Assembly (NCBI RefSeq): GCF_000003815.2
Contig: NC_049997.1
Coordinates: forward strand, 11,132,490 to 11,196,489
Source: Branchiostoma floridae
Taxonomy: Eukaryota > Chordata > Leptocardii > Amphioxiformes > Branchiostomatidae
DNA: 64,000 bases
Direction of reading: 5' to 3'
Below are positions 20,761-33,500 of the stretch, in pieces; positions within the stretch are counted from its first letter, which is position 1; each line of letters starts with the position of its first letter. Under the pieces are notes generated by a model. The model had not been told where the DNA came from. It worked only from the letters and a program-made list of their open reading frames with translations, and ran no database searches. The position numbers and the translations under genes are program-made.

Positions 20761-23700
20761 GACAGCCGTGTGTATTTTGGGTTGTCCAGTATCCTGGTCA
20801 TATATCGATCTCTACAGTCACACTCGGCCACATGTGACAGGAACGGTTCCACACGGCGCGTGTATGTGTACACGGTGGGCTTGTATATATAATAGACATG
20901 TCTGGAGGTTGAATGGCCTCCTGGTGACGAAAAAATAAGCGCTCACCAATGCCTGTAGACCACTTAAGAAGCGTGGGAGGTTATCCTTGTAACAAAATGT
21001 AACTTATGCTCCTGAAGCCAAATGTCGCGCCACTGAAATATGAACAACTCGATATATCAAACGGTTTCCTTATAAACGTGCCTTTTTGAAATCTGCAAAG
21101 ACTAAATACACTTTGGAAAAAACGTTTCGAAATTTTAGAAGATGACGAAATAATCTACAATGATTGGCGCCGTGTAGACCTGTCTGTAGAAAATTGTTTT
21201 CGCTTTACGACCCCCCCCCCCCCCATCACTTTAAAACACACGTTGTAACAGTAACTTTTAAACCTTCATACAAAATACTGCATCAGCTGTATACGACTGA
21301 AAATATAAAAAGGGAATGAAATATAAAAACACTAGTTTTTATGTAATGGGGTCTTGCTCAAACTATGAATAAATATGTTGTAACTAAACCCAACGTATTG
21401 ACTGTCATAACAATACCCATTTTTCTCACACAAGCACGTGAATATATCTCTCAGTATACGTCAAGTGGTACACGTGAGAATTCAACCAAAAAATGTAGTG
21501 TCAAACGTCATAAATGTTGCTAAGGTGGTCCTAAGCAACGGCGTGAAAAACTTGCCAAAACTGACTGTAACGTAATCTGGTGACTGAATGGGAATGTCAC
21601 GGGCAGAGTGCACTTCTGCAAAACGCTACACAGAACAGACTAGCGAAGGGCTACAACATGTAACAGGATATTGTGTCAATGCAAAAGGAGAGAGAGCGAG
21701 AAAGAGTTACAAGTTGCAACAAATTTAAACCAGAACCGAATTATGAAGCCTAAAAATGTTTATTTGAGTGAAAAGGGATTAAACAGAGCGATGAAGAAAC
21801 AAAACAGAGCCTATTTGGTGACTGAAAAAATGGCAACAACTCCAACAACATAAGTTTGCAACATTTGTTACAATTTGTAACGACACGCCGACTATACATC
21901 ATTAGATCACTTATTGGGTGATTTGTCACTAGGGTAACAAAGAAATGCGGGTTCGTAAAAGATCATAAACCACCTCCGTGTCCGTGTACGTGACAAAATG
22001 TACGGGCTTACATAGCCACGTCCATTGCAACAGGTGTGACAACAAAACGTGAGTCGCTACATCGACTCACAACTGCTACAAGTTTATACAACGCAATAGC
22101 GTCTAAGATTAGAGAAAGGGAGAGATTTGGTGTGAAAAATTTGGGTTAGTTCGAGAGGAAACAAGAACAGGTTGTTGCGAGGTCGAGAGGTCAAATGACG
22201 CGGAAACATTTCATCGTACCTGGTCGGCTCGGAGTCGGGTTAACTTTCCTTCGTCTTACGACTTGGACACGAATCCGCCTCCCCGAGTCGCTACGATGCG
22301 CCTCCTTAACACTCACTCCAAGCATAGAACCAAGATGGCGCGCCCAAGACGTCTTGAGGAAGCTGTTGTTGTTTCAGGCCCGAAGTTTTGAACGCTGTGT
22401 CCCGCCACCCTACCTCTTCATACAGCGCCGGTCAAACGGAATGGAGATAGATTTACCCTCATTTGCATATGAAAGCTCCGGCTAGGTTTGCCCACCAAAC
22501 ATCTGTATTGGTCTGAGTACGTCACGGTAACTGTATCCTAACCAACCAGCCGGCCTCTAACAAACCGTGAAACCTACAATAAAACGTAAACCTGGGCCGG
22601 GTTAGGAAAGCGATGACTGGAATTCGCCATAACATGAGCGGAACTTCGATGTTTTTCCACACCATTAATGATAAAATGTGCAGAATTTTTGGGGGTAAAT
22701 TGCTTTCACGGCGTGAAAAATCTTACAAATTAGGAACGGAGGAATCAGTCTATCCAGTTACATTTGAGGAAGGGAGGTAAATTTGCTTATATTTTATACC
22801 GATCTGTGAAGAAAAGGGACGGTATGTTGATACAGAGACGAGGGGCGATATAGACTCAGTCACGATTGGGACCGCATCCTTGCCGCAACTGAATCCACCC
22901 TTCGAAAAGCAGTATTAAAGGTAGCTGGGAAGTTACCGAAATGAGCTAGCGTTGAAAGAACCCTGTATTTGTGCATTGATACAGTGTTTGCACTATTAAC
23001 AATAGCGGAACAGGTGCTAAAGTTATGTAATACAAGTGCAGTTTTCTGTACCGCTCGCTCACGAAAAACGTACACGAAATCCAGTGAAGTAACATATACA
23101 CCGCTTTTACAGAATTAATTACTAATTAAGTACCGCATTATTAAGTAATAAACCCCTACGTACACATCAAATTAAAGTGGGTGTGCCGGTTGCCAATGTA
23201 CAAGTATAAACAAGCTTCCGTGCGCAGATACCGGTAAGTACCAATAAGTACTAACCCAGAAAAGTAACAAAAAACAGGCATGACTACAAGTTTTAATGTT
23301 GCCATCCTAGAACTTAACTTATAGAAATCTCTTTATTATTGTAATTGGTTCTTTATAATCATTCATAACATTTAAAACAGCGCTTGAGGGGATAGGTGAG
23401 AAGTAATTTCATATGAAGAGAAATCTTTATTGACACGACAAAAGTACAGCGACTTTCGTAAGGTCTATAACAACTACTTAGATTACAACTAAACAGACAT
23501 ATATGGATATCTACAGGTATGAATAAGTCAGCATATTTGGTCTAGCATGTCATTTACACTATTGGTTCTACGGTATAAGCATTTGTGGATATATTTGCCT
23601 ACTTGTACACTATGACTAGTCTCAACCTCCGCCGCGTATCGGCTAAGTTGGTGTGTCACTCCAAAGTGGTTGGTTGATACAGGCACACGGGCACAGGTAT

Positions 23701-23871
23701 TTCATACCGGTTGGTTGATACAGGCACAAAGAAAGGTAAAGACGTTCTTAAGGCACTACCAACACTAGAGCGGCGTCTTAACCGTAATGGTGGGTAATGT
23801 TATTGTTAAGCCACGTTCCCCGCCAACACAAGGAAAGTTTGGACACAAGTCAAACAAACCCGACAGGTGAC

Positions 23872-24350
23872 AGGCGACATGATGACGTCGTCCTTCGCGA
23901 CAAGTACGTCCTGTTTAAAGTCTACCGTTCAACATAGCTTTCAATCAAATTCTACAAGATCTTTGTCATTGTTATTGGGTGGGTCGACTAGTCTCTCTTC
24001 GCAGCCAGGGGCTAAATTGCGAGGAGCGTACAATCTATTTTGGCGGCTCTAAATCGCAAGGGTCTGGAGCGAGCTGCCATTCGGCGCCACTCAGGTGACC
24101 TCAATGCGACAACAATTGTCCCAGGTGCGCCATGGAACTGTAGGTTTTGAACCATTAACACTGGGTAAGGACTCTTTTCGATACGTGTGGTAGGACCTTT
24201 AACGTGCTCGAGGTGTGACTCTCCTCAAACACGGGACCTCCATCTTAGCACTTACATGTAGCAGGTGCGAGACGACATTATGACGTTGGCCTTCGCGACT
24301 AGGACGTGCTGTTTGAGATTTACCGTTCAACAGAGATGTCAATCAAAACT
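23872..24350. repeat. Diverged direct duplication, copies about 390 bases apart
   Basis: The segments at 23872-23962 and 24261-24350 share GACATNATGACGT, CCTTCGCGAC, ACCGTTCAACA and TCAATCAAA in the same order. Between them lie TTTAACGTGC and GGGACCTCCATCTTA, a word pair I associate with widespread invertebrate repeats. Origin not recognised. Confidence 0.5.
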
Positions 24351-25604
24351 TACTAGCTAACAGGGTTATATCGCTTTTAGGAAGAAGACCATATTTGTAA
24401 ATGATTAAGCTTGTTCGGAAAGAAATCAGGCATACAGAAGTGCCTAGAGACCATAAGTGCCAAAATAAGGAGAAGTTGTCGGTAGTGATCAATAATATAT
24501 ACGGCAAGCATTGCTAATTCATGATGAGCTTTTTTCCGACCGTTCGTCACACATGTACATTTTTAAAAACTTACCACAAACCACTATACCTCAGTTATCA
24601 TTTATTTGCCATATGCCATAACTATTTTTCATGGAGAAATTTCGGGTGTTTATACAATATTTAGGAAGTCAACAAAATCACCAAGCATTTGCGGAAGTTT
24701 CGCGTGCAATCGTTCTTGCTTCAAACGAACTTCGGACCCCAAAATGGGAACACTTTCACATAAAAGAAAACTTCCGCCTCCCCTTTTATCTGACTCCCAG
24801 CTATCTTATCTTATGAAGAAAACCGTTAGCATATTTGATACCAAAATAAGGGTCACTTTGAATTTTGAAAGAAACTCCAAACTTTCCAAAGACGAAAAAA
24901 AAAACGAAACAGATCTGAAAACAGAGCGATATAAAACAGAGCGATATAAAAGCATTTCAAATACAATATGAAGTTAAAGACTAGCTTCATTGATAACAAC
25001 AATTTAGCGATGCGGCTCAACATCAGATTTTCCATCTTTCCTATGTCTTTCTAAACGTTACTAGCGTTAACATTAAACATTACTGAATTCCACTTAAACA
25101 TAATGTTGAAATATGACATCCTAGAAGAACAACGAACAGTTATTCAAAAATACCCCTTACCTCTAAACCATCATCACAGTCGCTAGGTCCTCCTACACCG
25201 GCATCCGACCCTGAACTAATATCCCGCGTGCTCTACCGGTATTTATAACATTAAACCCCGTTACAGAATCCCCTTTGTTACCTAGCTACTCCCCAAAGTT
25301 CCTCACATATCTGACACTAATCAAATTAGCACATGGTTACAGTATCAACTTCCTCCAACCGTTGGCAGTCAGGGCGAGGTTTTGGGAAGTGGCGTTTCTG
25401 GGTCGAACTACACACTGTGTCACAATGACTTGATTTTGACATGTGGCAAAAGTTACAAGAAAAAAATAAGTCGCAGGGGTGCGAAGGAAGTTTTGAATAT
25501 ACCATACCGAAATGTTAGATACATTATACAAATCCGATAACAGAATTAAGTCCCAATTTGCATAATTTACACTTCATTAGGTGCTAGTACATCTCTGTCT
25601 TAGC

Positions 25605-26015
25605 TACCTGCAAATATCATGGAAATTCCTTTGTTCAGTTATTGTCCTTGGAATATTTTGACAAAAAGCTCCATTGCAGTTCCAGAGCAAGCTGCTAGTC
25701 TGCCCAAATATACACCACCACTTCCGTACATCACTGGCTATCTGTCACCAAAAGATCAAGACCATAGCATGTCCAGGTCAAAATATACAAAAATCAAAGT
25801 TTTAATTCTGCTGCAGTACCAAGGTCTTCAATTCCAGGGGACCCAAAGTCGACCTAGACCTTTGTCTTCGCAACCCCTAACCACATACTAAATATCATTT
25901 TAGTCCATATAAAGAGAGTTATGCTGACCACAAACATCCGGAAACACAAGCAGCCAAACAGACAGACACACTGACAGACAGACTCGAAAAACTATACCTC
26001 CATTTTTCATGGAGG
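25605..26015 (+). repeat. Possible retroelement 3' fragment
   Basis: The block contains GAGAGTTATGCTGACCACAA, a run of CAGACAGACA, and an end palindrome CTCCATTTTTCATGGAGGTAA, a layout seen in the 3' ends of some invertebrate LINE or SINE families. No open frame supports it, so the assignment is weak. Confidence 0.3.
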
Positions 26016-26198
26016 TAACAACTGTTCCAGACAGTATCGGCTGTCCATCGTCAATGAAATGTCCACCGATGAAAGGAACGGATGCTGCCTGAAACGTCTA
26101 TCTCCTTTAGGGACCTTATCTAGTGGGTTTGATATGACATGTATAATGAATGATGTACCAAGATGTCTAACCTTCAGCAACGAACATGAACAGATGTA

Positions 26199-26776
26199 CG
26201 AGGGGCGTGCAATAAGTAATGGTCCTGACCCACTTCCAGTTGTCTGATCTAAATGAAATTTTGTATGTGTAATAATTCATATCTCTATGGGTTATGTTGC
26301 AAAAGACAGCTCTGAACTAATTGTGGTTTCTGATTTACTGGTGTTTGAACTTAGTCAGGTGCGAAATGGACCAGGTGTGAAATGGAACCAGTTGAGTGTC
26401 GCGCAGTGATCCGGTTTTTGTATTTGAAAGGACGCACACCAAAGAAGACTTTTGATGAAATAAATGAAACTTATGGTGATGATGCCCCATCATATGACCT
26501 TGTAAAACGCTGGCATCCTGAATTCAAACGTGGCTGGAAGTCTGTGGAAACAGCTCCCAGACCTGGTCGTCCCTCTTGTGCCATTGATGAGGCATCAGTT
26601 GGAGGACCAACCTGGGGTGTCCTACAAAATCGGTGTCCAGAGCTGCATCAAACGATGGGAGAAATGCATAACTCTGGGTGATTCCTATGAAGAGAAAGAC
26701 TAATAACTGTGCCAAGTTTCATTAATCTCCTGCTATGGGAAATGGGTCAGGACCATTACTAATTGCACGCCCCTCG
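26199..26776 (+). mobile_element. Mariner-type transposon, internally deleted
   Basis: The terminal inverted repeats are about 38 bases. CGAGGGGCGTGCAATAAGTA at the left mirrors the right end (26740-26776), and TA dinucleotides flank both sides (26197-26198 and 26777-26778), the mariner target duplication. At 578 bases it is less than half the usual length of about 1.3 kb. Mapping of the residual transposase parts is in the pseudogene entry. Confidence 0.9.
26382..26695 (+). pseudogene. Mariner transposase remnant: N-terminal HTH part joined to the C-terminal tail
   Basis: The frame from the ATG at 26382 reads MEPVECRAVIRFLYLKGRTP, then GDDAPSYDLVKRWHPEFKRG and PRPGRPSCAIDEASV, the DNA-binding helix-turn-helix part of mariner transposases. 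From about 26631 another frame reads GVQSCIKRWEKCITLGDSYE and a stop at 26693-26695, the mariner C-terminus. The catalytic DDE/D core between them is deleted, so no active enzyme can be made. The ends could still be moved by an intact relative elsewhere. Confidence 0.85.
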
Positions 26777-26778
26777 TA

Positions 26779-29700
26779 AAATGCTGTTGTACGAGTTAGT
26801 ACACGTCTTAAATGTTTTTTCACATGATTACACATTATGATTACTTTACATCAAATACGCCTCACATCTCGCCCATAAGCCAGGCCTCCGGCAGTTATAT
26901 AACTGCATTATGAGTTCACAACAATATGATGTAATGAAAGGGCTTGCCGATCAGCAGAAGGAAAACAGGAAATACCTTAATGCAACTTTTCTGACATATT
27001 CAGCAAGTTTTAATAGTATGCTAGCTGTGTAGTCATTATGGAAATGCTCTGTCCAGCTCCGAATACCAGAACCATAGAAAATGTTTCTGAGTAATTCTAC
27101 TTATTTTGTGCATGTATATTTTGCGGTGCCTGTCTAGTTAGCCACTGTGTTGTACTGTTGCAATGTCAATAGACTAGTGTTGAAGTTGACAGCAAGGGGG
27201 AAATTATACAAAGATACGCTTGCAGAAAAAAATTTTGGCAAGAAGGATTGCACAATATCTTCACACCCTCGAACTTGAACAAGCCTCCCCTGTCCACCTC
27301 TTACTTTTATTTGTAACACTATTTTCCACAGAAGGGTGGAAAATCCTAGGTTACCTTTCTAATGGAGAAAGGATGCGTGAAAAGTTGTTAAGGGCAAGTC
27401 CTAAGTTTACACAGCCCTATCCTATAGAGTGGTTGCGACATTTGGTAAAGATTAACAAGTGCGCAATAGTCCGAACACGTACAGGTCCGCGATATCAAAC
27501 ATAGGCAATGTTCTCTCCGACACCAGACCACAAAGCCCCTGTCACACAGTAAGAACTTCTTGACAAGATTCTTCACGACCACTCCCCAATCAAGGTCGGC
27601 GCTGGGTTGGGAGTATCCCAGAGTCCATTCTATTCTAGCTCCAACTTGATTTCCCCTTTGACTGGATTCAATCAGAATATGTCTGTTCCGACTTTGATTT
27701 TTCAAACCTATTGAGAGTTTGTGCAGACAACGTGTCTGGGGAAAGCCGTACCCCAGGCACGTTAAAGAACCCCCACACGTGCGATGGTGCGGTGTGCGAT
27801 GGTGCAAAATCCTTCCGTCTAGAATTGATGATTCTCTAAAATCACCTGGACTCCAGGAAGAACAGTGACATATCAGTCACTAATGGAGACCTGTGTAACC
27901 AAACCAAAACCAAACTAGTATTATCTTGCTGACGACAAACTCCCAACCCCCAACCATTGTCTTGAGAAGGTTGGGAGGCTAAGATCGACTACTTGTGACA
28001 GGTGCCTGAGATATAGTTGTGTTGGTCACAAACAAGTCTCATTCTTACAATTCCAACTAGATTGCCAATTTGATACCATTTGCAGTATTAGAAACTATCA
28101 ATTAGTACGTGTATCGTTGGAATTCGTTTCAGATAGATTGTTATTTGAATGGGACCCAGCTGTGCCTTTCCTAATTCAACTTGACATTAAGGAATGAATG
28201 TTTGCGCCAAATTTGGCCCAACCGCCGGGGCATTCCACTTCAGACAAGACCACCAACGTCTTCTCTTCCACCTACATGGTGAGGTTTGCCTGGTATTCAG
28301 GACGACATAAGTGGCGTGGATCTATGCTTTATAAGCCCAGTACTTCATCTTACTTTTGTGGGTTTCGATACGTTAAAAGTCCGGTTTTGAGATAACCAAG
28401 GGGAAAAAGACGAATGAAAAGAAAAATCCAGAAAAGATAAGGAAAAAAATAAGACGTTGAAACAAGACGGACAAAAAGAGGAAAGTCTTTTAGTGGTCCC
28501 GCCATTTTCTTAGTAGTTCTCACGGCCTGTTTTTGTGCTAAACAAAAGAAAGAATGGAAAGGCGAAAGAAAAGGAAGACCGAGAAAAGATAGGGAAAAAG
28601 TAAGACGCTGAAACAAGACAGACAAAAAAGAAGAAAATCTTTAAGTGGTCCCTCCCTTTCTTAATAGTTCACTTATCTCACAATGTCTTAATCCATGCTG
28701 TCCCCACACCCCATCTCTCCAAGATAAGACAGAGCCGAACTCATCCCGCCGGATGTCGGATGTGAAACAGATAGGCACGCCGTGGTGCTATTTTGACGAG
28801 ATATCTCCGCTGAGGGTACAGAGATCATCTCCAAACAGATGTAAGATTGTACAGTATATGTATATGTACGTGGCCACAGTATCAGCTAGGTAGCTGCCTA
28901 GTGTCCACATTGTATTGTCCCTGTTGCAAGTCGAATAAAGTCAAAGATTCAAGCGTAGCATCTATATCCGAGTAATAATCTATAAAATTCTATATCATCA
29001 TTTTGTGTTGCTGTGTTTGAAGTGCAAGTATGTTTCTACACAGTCAATGTATACGCAAAGGGGAAAAACACAATTCGCCTACCAATTGGTCAATATGTTA
29101 AGCACAAACAATGGCAAAACCTTTGTTTCTACCAAAAAGTAGATAGATATATAGAGAGACTTTGCTGAAAACGTAATGAATACAATATACTAGTACATCA
29201 TTAGATGTAATACAAAGAAACAGACAGCTTATAAAACAACTCTGAAACGAGCATAGTTCCTATCGGTAAAAATCTAGACCAACTCCAAGACAGAAACCAC
29301 CCATCCACCTGTTCCATGTATCCTGACATCTAGCTCCAGTCCAAAGTCATGCGTGCAAATTCGTGTTGCCTCTCCCTAAATTAAACAAACTTTCCCACGA
29401 GCATCGCGGGCATACTTTGCCTAAGTGGGAGGATAATGAAAGAATTGGGTCATTGCTTTGTCATGAACAGTCACGGCTAATCCGGCCTTGTCTTTATAAA
29501 ACTACTGCACAAATATGTTTATAGGGATCAGAAAATGTCGGCAGGGTTGAGCTTTATATTGAAAAAAGCCACATGGAAAATTTTGATGTTATTAATCATT
29601 AGACGAAGACCAGGGAGAAACATTTGGTGGCTGGTTCCTTAGTAAGACAAAAATCTCGATCTTCAGAAACACCTGACACTTCATCAGACTGTTTACTACA

Positions 29701-30199
29701 GGTGTGCGCTGTTAAGGGCTTACTCATATGTGGGGTGACGTCATTGGATGTACAATACCCTCCCTCTGCGTTCTTCTCCCCTAAAATGAAATACGAATTA
29801 AATATCATTGCTTTCAATATACTCAGAGGAAGTCATAGTCAGGAGAATCAACTTTAACCCTTAGACTGCTACGGTCGCCGCATGGCACCATATTCAGTAA
29901 TGGTTACGGGATTGGGCAGCAGGAGAGGGTTAATCAAATATCACATATTACTCCATAACGTTCTCTCCTGTAATTGTGTCCTAGATACTAGCTCAGTGTG
30001 GGTAAATATGCACATACAATTGTCCTTGGGTTGTCTGTACTTTGCACAGGTCATTGAACGGCTTCCACCTACTCTCCAATCAGATGTTGGGCTAAGACTA
30101 TTTTTGCCTTGCCGCCAGGCAAGGCTTTACGCCAGCTTTTTTCCATGGATCAATGGACGGACCTTTTAACCCAGCCCTTCCAAAGCCCCTTCCAAAGGC
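26779..30199. other. Intergenic, no gene supported
   Basis: Only short open frames without recognisable domains. 27720-27810 carries GGCACGTTAAAGAACCCCC, a phrase I associate with dispersed invertebrate repeats. The duplication at 28411-28670 is listed separately. Confidence 0.5.
28411..28670. repeat. Imperfect tandem duplication, about 146-base spacing
   Basis: GAAAAGATAAGGAAAAAAAT near 28431 and GAAAAGATAGGGAAAAAGT near 28583 start matching blocks. Both continue through AAGACG(T/C)TGAAACAAGAC and end at AGTGGTCCC. Purine-rich, no coding sense. Confidence 0.6.
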
Positions 30200-30523
30200 C
30201 CTTTGTTATTTTGGGTATACAAACAGTTTTAGTAATACAGACAGAGACCAAACTGAAAACCATCATAATATAAGAAGAAACAACTCATGAATGGAAACAA
30301 AGAAAAATGATGTGCCATTCCACCCGAGGCAGACTTGCACCCGCCCAACCTTCTGCCAAGAAACGACACATCAAAGCAAACTGGAAATTATAAAGAGGAC
30401 TAGAGAGTAGAAGGGGAACACCATAGTGAAGGACTGAGCACACACACTGAACATCTAACAGACAATCCACCAATAGCAAAGACAGACTGTAGCACCAAAC
30501 AAAGACTACTACGACAAGGACTT

Positions 30524-33500
30524 CTAAAAACGTAGAACCAAAACTCCCGTCCGCACACTTGCCCATCTAACAGATTGGCACCACTCAGCCAAGAAACTTT
30601 CAGAACCAAGTCGAACAAACTCCATCTTGAGTTTAAACCTAAGAGCCTCCTTGATTAGAGACACCAGCTCAATGTGAAATACGAAATTATTGTCAAAGAG
30701 AGCCTGACACCTGGACCACCAAATCTTAGACCGAGCGACGGCCAAAATGTAGGTGCAGACATCTCTCTTACACTTCTTCAGGGTAGACGACATAACACCA
30801 TAGAGAGCGACCGCGCGAGAAACACGAAAACTAGAGACCACCCATCGCCTAATGAATCCTTCGACCCAAGTCCAGGTCAGGAGCACCTCGCCACAAGACC
30901 AGATGGCATGGGTAACGGTCTCCGTAGCTCTACAGTTTCTCCTCGGACAAAGAGGGGAAGGAGTTCTGTGCCAAATCGAACAAGTCAAGTAGTTGGTTTT
31001 GAGAGCCCCATGTGCGACCTTCCAGGAAAGCTCCTTTAGGTTATTCTCAAGGAGAGTGTTATGCACCGTTGAAAAAACAAGCGACCAATCAACACCCCGC
31101 TCTAAAAAACAAGCGGAAGGGGTATGAGAACGAGCTAAAATGGCAGCTTTGTACAAAGACTGCACGGTGCATATCTTGTCCCAAGTCTTCGAAGCAGAAG
31201 CATTAACAAATTCCAAGGTGAGCTTCCGCATCAAAGAATAGTGAGGTGGAGCCTCAGGAGAGTGGGGGGAACTGTTAGACCACGACGATGGTTCAAAACG
31301 ACGGGCAAAAAAACCCAGCCAATATTTTGCCAACTGGACCCATGGAAGATCCGGCCGGTCAAGAATATTGGTAAACGGCCGACAATAAAAACAATTGGCC
31401 TTCACTCCAAAATCAATGAGATCCCATCCACCTTTGTCCAAAGGTAGCATAACTGTCTGTCTAGAGACCATTTCTGCACGAGAACTCCAGAAAAACTTAA
31501 AGACGGCTCTCGTAATGTCCTTGACGACTGACTCGGGAGGAGAAAATACAGGAGCAATATACCACAAAGTAGAGAAAGCAAGGTTATTAACGACGACAAC
31601 CTTGCCAGCGAAGGATAAAGAGAAGCTGTCCCACTTTCGCAGAACCGCTTCAAACTTAGCTTGCCTCTCCCTCCAGTTGACTAAAGGCATATTAACACTT
31701 CCAAAAGTACCTCCCAATAAACGTATGGATACAGATGTCCATTTAAAATTCTTCGGACAATCGAGTCTTTTCCTCCAACTACCTAGCCAGAGACCCATAC
31801 ATTTGTCAAGATTTAAAAGAGACCCGGAACCTCTGTTATACATGTCAATAACAGCAAAGAGCCGGCGGATCGACTCATCGGTTGTAACAATAGCCGAGTT
31901 ATCGTCCGCATACTGCGAGATCTTAACTTCACGGCCACCAGGCAACCTGAGGCCGTGAATCGCAGCATCGGCCCTTACTGTAGCGGCAAATGGCTCCAAA
32001 GAAATTGCGTACAGCAGGGGTGACATAGGGCACCCCTGCCGAACACCTCTTGAGAGAGAAAAAGAAGATGATAGCGACCCATTGACGGAAACAGCACTGG
32101 TAATGTTGTGGTACAATATAGCAACCCATTTGCGAAAAACCGGGCCAAAACCCATCTTCGCAAGAGTCAAGTGAAGAAAATCAATATTCACTCTATCAAA
32201 GGCCTTGGCCTGATCCAGAGAAATGATCGCACAGTCAAAGTTATTCATATTAACATATGTAACGATATCTCTCATCAAAAGTAGGTTACATTGTATCGAC
32301 CGGCCTGGTATACCGCATGTCTGGTCAGGACTGATGACCGAGGCGGCAACCATCTTAAGCCTATTGTTAAGAACCTTTGCAAGAATCTTATAATCGCAAT
32401 TTAACAAAGAGATTGGGCGACGGTTCTTCGGGTCCAGAGGGTCCCCTTTTTTTGGAAGGAGAGTAATAACACCAAAACTCTGGCTCTGAGAGAGCTCGCC
32501 AGACGAAAAAACTTCCTCAAAAACTGAGAGGAGATCCCCGGCAATGACGTCCCAGAAAGCGACATAAAATTCCTTCGGGAGACCGTCACTGCCAGGGGAC
32601 TTATTATTCTCCATACTGCGCAATGCAGCCCAAAGCTCATCCAATGAAAGAGGACCTTCTAATGAAGAGACTTCATCAGGATCCAAAGACCCTTCTAAAT
32701 TGTTACAAAGGTTATTCGCCTCACACTTATCAATAGGCTCAGCACTAAAAAGGTCTTCATAAAATAGCTTAAAAACATCTAAAATCTCCTCGTCATCTTG
32801 GACAATACGTCCAGTAGAATCTCTGACCGAAGAAATGCGTCGCTGCCTACTTCGGGAAGAGGCCTGGCTTACAAAATACGAGGTACATTTTTCCCCCTCG
32901 ACAAATTGCTTGACTCTGGACCGAACAAAAGCACCGCGAGCCTCCTCAGCGGACAACTCGGACAAGGAAGACTTAGTACATTCATACCTACGCAAGATGT
33001 CCGCCGAAGAGGCCCCGTCGTTCATCTTGTTGGTGAGATCGACAAGTTCATTATTCAAGGTAAACATGGACTCCCGTCTCTCCCTAGCCAGTTCACAAGA
33101 AATTCTGATCAGGAGAGAGCGAGTTCTAGCCTTTACATCATCCCACCAGGCTCGCAAAGAAGGAAAACCTGGTTTCAAAGTCTTCCAATTGTTAAAAGCG
33201 AGTTTAAAATCATTTAAAACTTTGTCTCTTTTTAAAATCGATACATTACATTTCCACAAGCCAGGCTTCTTCTTCACATCCGGTAAAATTGACAAGGACA
33301 CACAGTCATGGTCTGTAAAATATGCGGGTAAAAAACAGTAGTTTGAAACGACGAGGCATTTAGACGAATAAAATCGGTCCAGCCGACAGGCAATACCTTT
33401 GGTCGGCTGTCTCCAAGTGAAGACCTTTTTAGAAGGATTCTCATGTCTCCAAGAGTCATGCACATTAAAATCGGCGCAAATGTCTTTTAAAATGGTGGAA

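Larger units (their letters stand above)
19434..26198. other. Intergenic, no gene supported
   Basis: Apart from the repeats listed separately I see no coding exon with family features. Small items include a short CCCTAACCCTAA patch at 19967-19980, C-runs near 21211, and a diverged duplication at 23872-23962 and 24261-24350. Confidence 0.5.

Noticed and set aside
22195-22485. GC-rich 96-codon open frame
   Set aside because: No domain, no splice context, no partner exons seen.
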